Source: JAGQVA01 sp033764335 (lineage in GTDB: Bacteria > Bacteroidota > Bacteroidia > J057). Taken from it: a stretch of DNA of 64,000 nt. A program made the translations under genes and the position numbers. Shown here one piece after another: positions 1 through 7,063 of this stretch. Numbering within the stretch: the first letter of the stretch is position 1; each line of letters starts with the position of its first letter. The DNA lies in NCBI GenBank assembly GCA_033764335.1, contig JANRJC010000007.1, forward strand, positions 1 through 64,000, given 5' to 3'. The notes under the pieces were generated by a model. That model was not told the DNA's origin and did not search any database. It saw nothing but the letters and a program-made list of their open reading frames with translations.

Positions 1-418
1 CCCCTTGGGGCGGCTCAAAGCGGTACGATAATTCCAGCAGGGGAATGGGTACAAAAGCCGGTAGGTAGTCATCCTCCGAAGGCAGAATAAAACGCCCCCC
101 TGCCGCCAGATGTGCATGGTGGGACCGATGCCCGGTTTGCAGGGTGAAATAAAGAGGTATCAGAAAGTAGCCGCCTCGGATAAAATTACCTGCGTCTGAA
201 TAATTGGTGAATGCCAACCCCGAACTTACCCCCAGGGAGGAAACCCACCCCGTAGGATATATTTTGAACTTATGCTCATATTGAAACGAAATGGAAATAT
301 TGCGCTCCGCGGCTCCGGCAAACCATGCGTCGGTCTGCGCAAAAAACAGATTAGGGGTTTGGGCACAAAGGGAAGGGGTGATTAAGAATGTTATAACCAT
401 GAACCCTATACTTTTCAT
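1..418 (-). CDS. Secreted/outer-membrane beta-barrel-like protein, 3' part cut by window edge
   Basis: Reading the minus strand from the ATG at 418 gives an open frame of 139 codons that leaves the window at base 1. It begins MKSIGFMVITFLITPSLCAQ, a clean type I signal peptide with a likely cut after Ala19. The rest alternates aromatic and polar residues (for example FQYEHKFKIYPTGW, GGYFLIPLYFTL, LLELSYRFEP), as in strands of a small outer-membrane barrel. It resembles the many Bacteroidota proteins annotated only as outer membrane beta-barrel protein; I do not recognise a specific family. A TATTTTTG box on the minus strand at 460-467 fits the Bacteroidota -7 consensus TAnnTTTG. A short palindrome (TCGAAA-T-TTTCGA, 439-451) lies between it and the start codon. 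The C-terminus is unseen. Confidence 0.75.
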   Translation of the reverse strand, partial: MKSIGFMVITFLITPSLCAQTPNLFFAQTDAWFAGAAERNISISFQYEHKFKIYPTGWVSSLGVSSGLAFTNYSDAGNFIRGGYFLIPLYFTLQTGHRSHHAHLAAGGRFILPSEDDYLPAFVPIPLLELSYRFEPPQG

Positions 419-520
419 GGGTTTTGTGTTTAAGGGTGTCGAAATTTTCGATAAGATAGCAAAAATAAAGAGAACGGTAAAGGGAAATCGGCGGATTTTA
501 GGAGGGAATTATTTTTACCC

Positions 521-555
521 TTTTTGAAAACTAGGTAAAAAATTGGATACTTTAG
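521..555 (+). promoter_or_regulatory. Predicted Bacteroidota-type promoter upstream of the YkgJ-like gene
   Basis: TTTTTG at 521-526 is followed after 21 bases by TACTTTAG at 548-555. This is one mismatch from the -7 consensus TAnnTTTG, with the usual 19-21 base spacing. It would start transcription about 45 bases before the ATG at 606. Confidence 0.35.
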
Positions 556-605
556 GTATTAAACATACTTTCAATAAAGAGTAGTAAGAGAGGAATTATC
601 ACCCC

Positions 606-1115
606 ATGATCCCCCCCAATCCGGAAACTGAAATCGCCGTCCTTCTCCAAATGGCGAAGGACAAACGCAAAAAAACGCAGGATTTCCTCCGCCGCCTACG
701 CCGGCAAAATCCGCACAATCTCGATTCCCTTGTCCATCCCTTGCACGACGAGGTTTTTGCCGATACTGACTGTCTGAAGTGTGCTAACTGCTGCAAAACC
801 ACCAGCCCCCGATTTACCGACAAAGACATCGCCCGCATCGCTCGTCATCTGCGTATGAAACCCTCTTTGTTTGTGGAAGAATATCTCCACCTTGATGAGG
901 AAAATGACTATGTGCTCAATGCCGTACCCTGCCCCTTCCTCGGGTATGACAATTATTGCAGCATCTATGAAGAAAGGCCCAAAGCCTGCCGCGAATATCC
1001 GCATACCAACCAGAAAAAAATCCATCAGATACTGCGACTCACCGAAAAAAACGCCGAAATCTGCCCGGCTACTTTTCGTATTGTAGAAAAGTTGCGGGAA
1101 ATAATGGAAAACTAA
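606..1115 (+). CDS. YkgJ-family Cys-cluster protein (putative metal/Fe-S binding)
   Basis: A 169-residue soluble protein with the YkgJ/UPF0153 signature: Cys56-x2-Cys59-x2-Cys62-Cys63 (DCLKCANCCK), followed by Cys109 in PCPF, Cys118 in YCSIYEERP, Cys128 in ACREYP and Cys153 in EICPA. The motif set and its order are diagnostic of this widespread family, annotated as zinc- or iron-chelating. The precise biochemical role is unknown, and an Fe-S cluster is plausible. The N-terminal 45 residues are charged and helical (KDKRKKTQDFLRRLRRQ). It has its own candidate promoter and is followed after 71 bases by a secreted OmpA-like gene on the same strand, so the two may or may not be cotranscribed. The family call is secure, the function is not. 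Confidence 0.85.
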   Translation: MIPPNPETEIAVLLQMAKDKRKKTQDFLRRLRRQNPHNLDSLVHPLHDEVFADTDCLKCANCCKTTSPRFTDKDIARIARHLRMKPSLFVEEYLHLDEENDYVLNAVPCPFLGYDNYCSIYEERPKACREYPHTNQKKIHQILRLTEKNAEICPATFRIVEKLREIMEN

Positions 1116-1186
1116 AAATTTCCCCGGTACTAAAAATCCGAAAAAACCGTATATTAGTAGTTGGACCAGCGTTTTTCAGACAGCTC

Positions 1187-1648
1187 ATGAATCGTTATCC
1201 CCTTTTCGTGTTTGTTTTTGTAGCCCTCTGTTTGCCTGCTGCTCAAGGCCAGATGATGTTTGAGGTTTACCACGTGGACACTCTCTCCGCGAAAAAAACC
1301 TGTTACCTCCCTTTTATTTACTTTGAAAATAATACCACGGTCATTATGGATGAGTCAAAAACGGATCTGCGGTATCTGGCTTATGTCCTGAAATCTCACC
1401 CCAGCATGAAACTAAGCCTGAGAGCTGACGGAGAAACCATGCGTTTTGACAAAAACCGCAAGTTTATCAACCAGACCCGGGTGGAAATTCTCGCCGAGGC
1501 TCTGCAAAAACTCTACGGCATTGATCCGAAACGTATCATTAAAGAAGATTTTGAGGCATGGGTATGGGCCTACTCGGGACGCTCCCGCGGGCAGGAGTCC
1601 ATTCCTCTTGAAAACCGCCGTATTATCTGCAATTGTGTCTGGGAATAA
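1187..1648 (+). CDS. Secreted OmpA-like domain protein
   Basis: A 153-residue protein with a signal peptide (MNRYPLFVFVFVALCLPAAQGQ), followed almost at once by a single domain with OmpA/MotB C-terminal features. There is a first strand (LPFIYFENNTTVIMDES), a helix plus strand ending in a self-contained LSLRADGET, then RVEILAEALQKLYGIDPKRI and a terminal ENRRI that matches the NRRV peptidoglycan-side motif of OmpA domains. The canonical GHTD loop is altered to RADGE, so peptidoglycan binding is uncertain. It ends 29 bases before a glycosyltransferase on the same strand, so cotranscription is possible. The small size suggests a periplasmic single-domain protein rather than a barrel. Confidence 0.65.
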   Translation: MNRYPLFVFVFVALCLPAAQGQMMFEVYHVDTLSAKKTCYLPFIYFENNTTVIMDESKTDLRYLAYVLKSHPSMKLSLRADGETMRFDKNRKFINQTRVEILAEALQKLYGIDPKRIIKEDFEAWVWAYSGRSRGQESIPLENRRIICNCVWE

Positions 1649-1677
1649 TTCCTAATTTTACCTCAGACAAAAGGTGA

Positions 1678-2988
1678 ATGAAAAAAGTCCTTCTTATTAC
1701 CTACTACTGGCCTCCCAGTGGCGGCGCAGGTGTCCAGCGGGTACTCAAACTGGTCAAATATTTCCGAGACTTTGGATGGGAACCTATCGTCTATGCGCCC
1801 GAAAATCCCGCTTACCCGATTCTCGATGAATCGCTCCTGGCAGATATTCCCACCGGGCAGGAAGTAATCAAAGGCCCCATCTGGGAACCTTATGATTTTT
1901 ATAAAAAATTTACCGGCCAGGGAAAAAAGGAAAGGGTCTATTCCGGGTTTCTTTCGGAAGACAAAAAACCTTCATTCACCCAAAAACTCTCAGTCTGGAT
2001 CAGGGGCAATTTTTTTATCCCCGACGCCCGCCGTTTCTGGATAAAACCTTCGGTCAACCGCCTGAGCGAATACCTCAAAAATCACCCTGTGGATGCCATT
2101 CTGTCCAGCGGGCCTCCGCATACGGTTCACCTTATCGCAAAGGGAGTAAAGGAAAATACCGGCATTCCCTGGGTGGCGGATTTTCGCGATCCGTGGACAA
2201 ATATTGATTTTTACGACCAGCTTATGCTCACACGGTGGGCAGACAATCGGCATCATAAACTCGAAAAATCGGTTGTCACCGCCGCAGACAAACTCGTAAC
2301 GGTAAGTTGGGTCTGGGCAAAAGAATTTGAAGCCCTCGGCGCAAAAACAGTGGAGGTGATTACCAATGGTTTTGACCGCGAAGATATGGCTGCCGCCAAA
2401 GAGGATTCTGCCCTGCCATTGGAAGGAAAATTTATCTGCTCGCACATCGGCTATCTCAACCGCGACCGAAACAATGCCACACTCTGGCAGGCTTTTGGAG
2501 AAATTTGCAAGGAAATTCCGGCGATAAAAAAAGACCTTGTTCTAAGGTTTATTGGCAAAACCGACGCCATCACCTTTACCCAACTTGCCCAAAACGGCCT
2601 CACCGATAACGTTGAAAAAATAGATTATATTCCCCACAACGAGGTGCTGAAATATACCCGAAGTACTCCGGTATTATTACTACTAGTGAACAACGTGCCC
2701 AATGTCATGGGGCATATTCCCGGCAAAACCTACGAATATATCGGTTCGCGAAGGCCTGTACTCGCTGTCGGTCCGGAGGATGCCGACTTTGCGCGGGTAA
2801 TCCGCGAGACAAATTCCGGTGAAGTCTGCGGATTTGACGATTTGGAAAAAATGAAACGGGTGATATTTCAGTATTACCGCCGCTACAAAAAAGGGGAACT
2901 GAACAACCCCGAAGGTACGGTGGAGCGATTTACCCGGCGCGAAGCGACGCGGCAAATGGCAACCCTGCTAAACCAACTTACTCAGTGA
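1678..2988 (+). CDS. Glycosyltransferase family 4-like (GT-B fold)
   Basis: A 436-residue cytosolic glycosyltransferase. The N-terminus KKVLLITYYWPPSGGAGVQRVLKLVKYF is the typical first strand and Gly-rich loop of GT4-like enzymes. The acceptor-side Rossmann domain spans roughly residues 1-215 (with DAILSSGPPHTVHLIA and WVADFRDPWTN). The donor-side domain begins near CSHIGYLNRDRNNATLWQA and continues to the loop GKTYEYIGSRRPVLAVGP, equivalent to the conserved acidic/EYxxxG nucleotide-sugar region. The donor and acceptor cannot be read from the sequence; lipid- or protein-linked surface glycan synthesis is likely. Its stop codon overlaps the stop of the convergent DUF4159 gene by 7 bases. Confidence 0.85.
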   Translation: MKKVLLITYYWPPSGGAGVQRVLKLVKYFRDFGWEPIVYAPENPAYPILDESLLADIPTGQEVIKGPIWEPYDFYKKFTGQGKKERVYSGFLSEDKKPSFTQKLSVWIRGNFFIPDARRFWIKPSVNRLSEYLKNHPVDAILSSGPPHTVHLIAKGVKENTGIPWVADFRDPWTNIDFYDQLMLTRWADNRHHKLEKSVVTAADKLVTVSWVWAKEFEALGAKTVEVITNGFDREDMAAAKEDSALPLEGKFICSHIGYLNRDRNNATLWQAFGEICKEIPAIKKDLVLRFIGKTDAITFTQLAQNGLTDNVEKIDYIPHNEVLKYTRSTPVLLLLVNNVPNVMGHIPGKTYEYIGSRRPVLAVGPEDADFARVIRETNSGEVCGFDDLEKMKRVIFQYYRRYKKGELNNPEGTVERFTRREATRQMATLLNQLTQ

Positions 2989-3650
2989 TCTACGGCATAC
3001 AACACGACATTTGCCCCCATCTGTAAAGCGAGTTGTCTCAATTCTTCCGGGTCATTGTGTATGCTCTGATCCTCCCAGCCGTCGCCGAGATCGGTTTCGT
3101 AAGTGTAATAACAGACGACTCTTCCTTCATAAATAAGCGCCAGTCCCTGCGGGGGTTTGTTGTCGTGTTCGTGAATTTTGGGCAATCCTTTCGGAAAAAT
3201 ATAATGCGAGCGATAGATGTCGTGATTAAACGGCAAATCCACAAATTCTAATTCGGGAAATACCTTTTTCATTTCCTTGCGGATGTATTTGTCTATGCCA
3301 TAGTTGTCGTCAATATGAAGAAATCCCCCCGAAATGAGGTACGTGCGCATGTTTTTGGCTTCGGCATCGGAAAAGGTTACGTTTCCATGGCCGGTCATAT
3401 ACACATACGGATATTGAAAAATCTGCGAACCGCCGGGTTCGACGACTTCCTCCATCGGGAAAATTTTGGTATTGGTATTTTGATTGATAAACTCAATCAG
3501 GTTGGGCAGCGAAGTGGGATTAGAATACCAGTCTCCGCCGCCTTCGTATTTGAGTTTGCCGATTTTGAAGTGATACCTTTCCGTTCCCTGAGCCTGAAGG
3601 GTCGCCAAGCTTAGAGGGAATAATAATAAGATCAGAAGTGTTTTTTTCAT
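2982..3650 (-). CDS. DUF4159 domain secreted protein
   Basis: A 222-residue protein starting at the ATG at 3650; an upstream in-frame start 15 bases earlier would only add MYLYC before the signal peptide MKKTLLILLLFPLSLATLQAQ. The mature part contains FKIGKLKYEGGGDWYSNP, YPYVYMTGHGNVTFSDAEAKNMRTYLISGGFLHIDD and a late YEGRVVCYYTYETDLGDGWED, which together match DUF4159. This is a flavodoxin-like/GATase-like fold seen in many Bacteroidota and often found near MoxR/von Willebrand gene clusters. No catalytic residues are established. It is divergent from the membrane protein at 3715, with 64 bases between the starts. The 3' end overlaps the glycosyltransferase. Confidence 0.85.
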   Translation of the reverse strand: MKKTLLILLLFPLSLATLQAQGTERYHFKIGKLKYEGGGDWYSNPTSLPNLIEFINQNTNTKIFPMEEVVEPGGSQIFQYPYVYMTGHGNVTFSDAEAKNMRTYLISGGFLHIDDNYGIDKYIRKEMKKVFPELEFVDLPFNHDIYRSHYIFPKGLPKIHEHDNKPPQGLALIYEGRVVCYYTYETDLGDGWEDQSIHNDPEELRQLALQMGANVVLYAVDH

Positions 3651-3714
3651 ACAATAAAGATACATATTCTTTTGAATTGTGTGAGTTCAATCCATTTCTT
3701 ACTTTCGGAGTCTG

Positions 3715-5052
3715 ATGAATAAACAACTTTCACCCCGGTTTTTAGTCAACGGTTATCCCTACATAATGGTTGGTCTGGTAGTGTTGGAGGTAGCACTGAT
3801 GACTTTTTGGCGGCGGGAGTTGGGTCTGTTTGGGGGGCCGGTGGTTTTGATTATACTGGCTTTTCTGATTTCCTTTTATCCGATCTGGAAAAATCATTTT
3901 CACAGAGATCATGGGTTTACGGGAAATGTATTGTCTGAGAAGAATAAACGATGGATTGTCTGGGGAATATTTGTAGTGGGAATAGCGACACTGATTCCGC
4001 TGTATCATCATATTCTTCAGACCTATCCGATAGACATTGACAAGTCTGATATTATCCCCACCATTAAAGTATGTGTCAGGCGCTTTCTGAATGGAGAACC
4101 CGTATATGCAGAAATTACCGAATTCCCCTATCCCCACTTTCCCAATTACTTTCCCTTCAAATGGCTGCCTTTTATCATCCCTGAAATCATGGGAATGGAT
4201 TACCGCTGGCTGCCGCTGGCAATGGTGGCGACAGGTCTTGGGTTTTACCACCATAACCTCATTTGTGCCCGTATTCCCACATGGATGTTGGGCCTGCTTT
4301 CCGTTGCGCCCTGGCTGATTCTGCTGTATTATCACCTCCACATGCCGTGGAATATCGCCTATACAGTAGAACTGCTTGATCTGGGTTATTACCTGATTAT
4401 GACGTATTTTCTGATAAGGGAAAAAGTGATTATATCGGCGATTAGCCTTACTATGGCTTTGCTGTCGCGGGTTTCGTTTGCATTCTGGCTTCCTGCCTTT
4501 CTGCTGGGGATGTGGGCGAAAGAAAATAAATCCTATGCGGTGAAACTGGGGTTGATGGTTTTTGCCGGAGTCATATTGCTTTTTGTTTTGCCATTTGTCG
4601 CGCCCGACCGTCATGTTTTGGCAAAAGGGGAGGATGCCTATTTTCGGGCAGCAAGAGCTTCCTGGAGTATGAGCGAAGCAGACAGGGAATCGGGGAAAAA
4701 AGTTCCCCACGTCATGCGCGATGAAACAGGATTTGCATCGTGGGTATATATATTGTCGGAGAAAGAGCCTGAGGAAAAAATCAGACTGATTCAGAAAATC
4801 CATCTGGGCTTTTCCCTGAGTGCGGCACTGTTGACCGGACTGGGCTGGCTGCTGATTCGGTGGAAGATTCCGGCGAAGTATTATTTTCTCTTTTCACTAA
4901 AACTATACCTTGGATTGTTTTACGCCTGGATACAGGTTCCTTTTTTCTATTTGTTTATTACTCCACTATTTTTATCGTTATTTTTATTGCAGGAAATGAA
5001 CATGGACCGATGGAACGCAGCAGCCGATGGGGGTTCTCCCCTGCAACAGTGA
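3715..5052 (+). CDS. Multi-pass membrane protein, GT-C (DUF2029/GT87)-like glycosyltransferase candidate
   Basis: A 445-residue protein with about ten hydrophobic helices, the first at residues 15-60 and the last near the C-terminus. After the second helix pair there is a loop with DIDKSDIIPTIKV and then GEPVYAEITEFPYPHFPNYFPFKWLPF. This arrangement (acidic residues in the first large loop, then GEPvY and a Pro/Tyr-rich segment) resembles polyprenol-phosphate-sugar-dependent GT-C mannosyltransferases of the GT87 type. A second extracytoplasmic loop (residues about 300-350) carries KGEDAYFRAARASW. The family call is by motif shape only; it could be an uncharacterised membrane protein. The 3' end reaches to within 22 bases of the DUF2461 start. 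Confidence 0.55.
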   Translation: MNKQLSPRFLVNGYPYIMVGLVVLEVALMTFWRRELGLFGGPVVLIILAFLISFYPIWKNHFHRDHGFTGNVLSEKNKRWIVWGIFVVGIATLIPLYHHILQTYPIDIDKSDIIPTIKVCVRRFLNGEPVYAEITEFPYPHFPNYFPFKWLPFIIPEIMGMDYRWLPLAMVATGLGFYHHNLICARIPTWMLGLLSVAPWLILLYYHLHMPWNIAYTVELLDLGYYLIMTYFLIREKVIISAISLTMALLSRVSFAFWLPAFLLGMWAKENKSYAVKLGLMVFAGVILLFVLPFVAPDRHVLAKGEDAYFRAARASWSMSEADRESGKKVPHVMRDETGFASWVYILSEKEPEEKIRLIQKIHLGFSLSAALLTGLGWLLIRWKIPAKYYFLFSLKLYLGLFYAWIQVPFFYLFITPLFLSLFLLQEMNMDRWNAAADGGSPLQQ

Positions 5053-5074
5053 TTTTTACCCTAAATTTATAAGT

Positions 5075-5734
5075 ATGATTTATCCATCCACCTTAACGTT
5101 TCTCGCCGAACTAAAAGAAAACAACCATAAAGAATGGTTTGACGCCAACCGCGACCGATACCAGGAATCCCGCGAAAATCTGATCTCACTGGTTGATCAG
5201 GTGCTGGAAGGACTGGTGGAGTTTGATCACAGCGTGGAAGGCCTTGAAGCCAAAAAATGTCTGTTCCGCATCAACCGCGACATCCGTTTTTCCAAAAACA
5301 AAAGCCCCTACAAAACCAATATGGGCGCATTTATGAGCAAGGGCGGCAAACAGTCCTACTACGCAGGTTACTACGTTCACCTTGAGCCGGGAAGCTGTTT
5401 TGTTGGCGGCGGATGTTATCAGCCCCCTGCGCCCGAACTCAAAAAAATCCGCAGTTATATTGACCTTTCAGCAGCGGAACTTCGGGAAATAACGTCTGAT
5501 AAGAAGTTTGTGGATACATTTGGCGGTTTGCAGGGCGAAGAACTGAAGTCTGCTCCGGCAGGATTTGACAAACAACATCCCGACATTGACCTGATTCGCA
5601 GGAAAGACTTTTTTGTAGGAAAAAACCTGGAAGACCATCAGGTGCTGAGTGAAGGATTTGCCGAAACGCTTCTGGATATTTTTGAGACGATGTACCCACT
5701 CAACCGCTATTTAAACGAGGCCATTGACCATTAA
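5075..5734 (+). CDS. DUF2461 (TIGR02453) protein
   Basis: A 219-residue soluble protein. I chose the ATG at 5075 because family members begin with a short stretch before TLxFLxxLxxNNxxxWF; here MIYPSTLTFLAELKENNHKEWFDANRDRYQESRENL. Further signatures are CLFRINRDIRFSKNKSPYKTNMGAFMSKGG and YYVHLEPGSCFVGGGCYQP, all typical of DUF2461. The family is widespread, and its function is not established. A frame-compatible upstream start at 5027 would overlap the preceding gene by 26 bases and adds nothing conserved. It is followed after 5 bases by a secreted protein gene. Confidence 0.9.
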   Translation: MIYPSTLTFLAELKENNHKEWFDANRDRYQESRENLISLVDQVLEGLVEFDHSVEGLEAKKCLFRINRDIRFSKNKSPYKTNMGAFMSKGGKQSYYAGYYVHLEPGSCFVGGGCYQPPAPELKKIRSYIDLSAAELREITSDKKFVDTFGGLQGEELKSAPAGFDKQHPDIDLIRRKDFFVGKNLEDHQVLSEGFAETLLDIFETMYPLNRYLNEAIDH

Positions 5735-5739
5735 TAATT

Positions 5740-6369
5740 ATGAAAACTCTGCTCACCTTCGTATTGTCAGGCTGTTTATTTCCGGCCATTTTTGCACAAG
5801 ACCTGATTGTCAAAACCACTGACGAGGAGATCATCGCCAAAGTGACCGAAATACAAAAACAAAAAGTATTGTATAAAGAGTTTGAAGACCTTGAAGGGGA
5901 AACTAAAAGCCTGCCGAAGGCAGAGATTTTGGTAATTGTATATGAGGATGGAATGAAACAATATTTTCAGGTGGAAAATACTTTGCCGGTGATTGAACAT
6001 CGGAATGGCCTTTCCGATACCGTGCTTCTGGGTTCATCGCAGGAGATGTATTATCGGGGTGTAGAAGACGCTAAGTTGTATTACCATCGGCCCGGGCCGA
6101 TGTGGGGGACCTTCGGTGCTACCGCTTTTTATCCATTGGGCGGTATATTTACCGGAGCCATTACCGGAGGCATTATTGCCGCAGTGCCACCCGACGTTAA
6201 TCCCAGCATGGTTCCGAATCCCGAATATTTTCACTCCAGCCCCGACTACAAAGACGGTTTTCACCGACAAGCCCACCGGATCAAAATCGGCAATACGGCC
6301 AAAGGTTTCGGTTTAGGCATGGCCGTTCAGGCACTTTGGATCACTATCCTAATAGTCGCATCGAATTAG
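5740..6369 (+). CDS. Secreted hypothetical protein with two C-terminal hydrophobic helices
   Basis: A 209-residue protein with signal peptide MKTLLTFVLSGCLFPAIFAQ. The mature N-terminus (DLIVKTTDEEIIAKVTEIQKQKVLYKEFEDLEGETKSLPKAEILVIVYEDGMKQYF) is a small beta-rich domain common in Bacteroidota hypotheticals, in which the protein seems to describe how a value maps to a key. The C-terminal part has a Gly/Pro-rich hydrophobic segment (GTFGATAFYPLGGIFTGAITGGIIAAVPP) and a terminal helix (GFGLGMAVQALWITILIVAS). I do not recognise a function. It starts 5 bases after DUF2461, probably in the same operon. DNA just past its stop contains decayed coding fragments. Confidence 0.75.
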   Translation: MKTLLTFVLSGCLFPAIFAQDLIVKTTDEEIIAKVTEIQKQKVLYKEFEDLEGETKSLPKAEILVIVYEDGMKQYFQVENTLPVIEHRNGLSDTVLLGSSQEMYYRGVEDAKLYYHRPGPMWGTFGATAFYPLGGIFTGAITGGIIAAVPPDVNPSMVPNPEYFHSSPDYKDGFHRQAHRIKIGNTAKGFGLGMAVQALWITILIVASN

Positions 6370-6625
6370 AAAACACCGGCACAGCCGACCTCTTTGTCTA
6401 TGCCATCCACAATCGCCTGGTGGATGTTTCGTCAAGGATGTTTTAGGGGGGGGAAGTAAAAACACTATTTGCAATATTCTCTAATGGCAAAAATGAAACA
6501 TCTCTTTCTTCGGCCTGGTCTGCGTAAACACCGGCGGAACCTATGACTATTTCGGCAACGTCACCGGTGGCAGATGGAAAAATAAAGATGTGAATCGTTT
6601 TTTGAGGGAGAGGGGCAACAAGTAG
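6357..6625 (+). pseudogene. Decayed coding remnant in two frames, unknown family
   Basis: Two stretches read like real protein but are broken. From 6357 to the TAG at 6444-6446, overlapping the end of the previous gene in another frame, one reads RIELENTGTADLFVYAIHN followed by RLVDVSSRMF. After a run of eight G and a frame change, a second stretch ending at TAG 6623-6625 reads FGLVCVNTGGTYDYFGNV, then TGGRWKNKDVNRFLRERGNK, with an in-frame stop just before it. The protein-like composition and the frame shifts suggest one gene that has lost its start and its reading frame. I do not recognise the family. Chance open reading cannot be excluded. Confidence 0.35.
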
Positions 6626-7063
6626 CACAGGTGCGAATCCCCAGCAATTTTCGTTTCTGTCTCAGTATATGGAGTACCCTGATAGCTAATAACCAGACTC
6701 CCCAAACCTCAGATGCGACATTTTGGTTTGCACCCATCAAAAACGTATTTACTTTGAAAAATTGTGACGGGAAATTCATAATCATTCAAATCTCCGATAT
6801 AAATCGAATCCACTCCGGCATCATTGCCTCCTTCTGTAACCAGATTTTGGGCTTCCTCCCATTCAACCCCCAGATAAATCGCGACGCTCATGATTACAAA
6901 CGCCTTCGATTTTTTCTGCCTTTCGTCTCCCATTTTCATAAACCATGCAGGGTTATCCGCGACAATTCGGGTTATGCGCTGATCAACGATATGTTTGTTT
7001 ATTTCCATTGATGGTTCAGATACTTCTCTTTCTTATCCAGCTCTAGTTAAGAAATTTATTCCA
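6370..7063. other. Gene-poor decay region (about 690 bp)
   Basis: No intact gene is visible between the secreted protein ending at 6369 and the FAD oxidase whose stop is at 7064. The stretch holds the two-frame remnant (6357-6625) and the AIPR N-terminal fragment (6709-7008), in opposite orientations. Between them (6626-6708) I see nothing identifiable. No terminal repeats or transposase were found that would explain the loss. Confidence 0.6.
6709..7008 (-). pseudogene. Truncated AIPR-family (abortive infection) protein, N-terminal fragment
   Basis: The minus-strand frame encodes 99 residues: MEINKHIVDQRITRIVADN, then a helix with SKAFVIMSVAIYLGVEWEEAQNLV, then TEGGNDAGVDSIYIGD, followed by FPVTIFQSKYVFD. 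The order (helical start, GGNDxGxDxIYI, IFQxKY) is the N-terminal region of AIPR-type abortive phage infection proteins, in which this segment is a PD-(D/E)XK-like nuclease core (D in GxD, then QxK). Full-length members are several hundred residues, and here the homology stops about residue 91, then the frame ends. The remaining gene is missing; nothing similar is seen to the left. It is therefore a remnant of a defence gene. The identification rests on motif memory and is fairly firm for the core. Confidence 0.6.

Noticed and set aside
3742..4803. Minus-strand 353-aa open frame opposite the GT-C-like gene
   Set aside because: Shadow of the membrane protein: rich in His, Gln, Lys and Cys, with no hydrophobic helices or signal peptide.
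6443..6785. Small open frames on minus strand in the decay region (6443-6628, 6561-6785)
   Set aside because: No protein-like pattern apart from the AIPR core at 6709-7008; I could not continue the AIPR homology in them.
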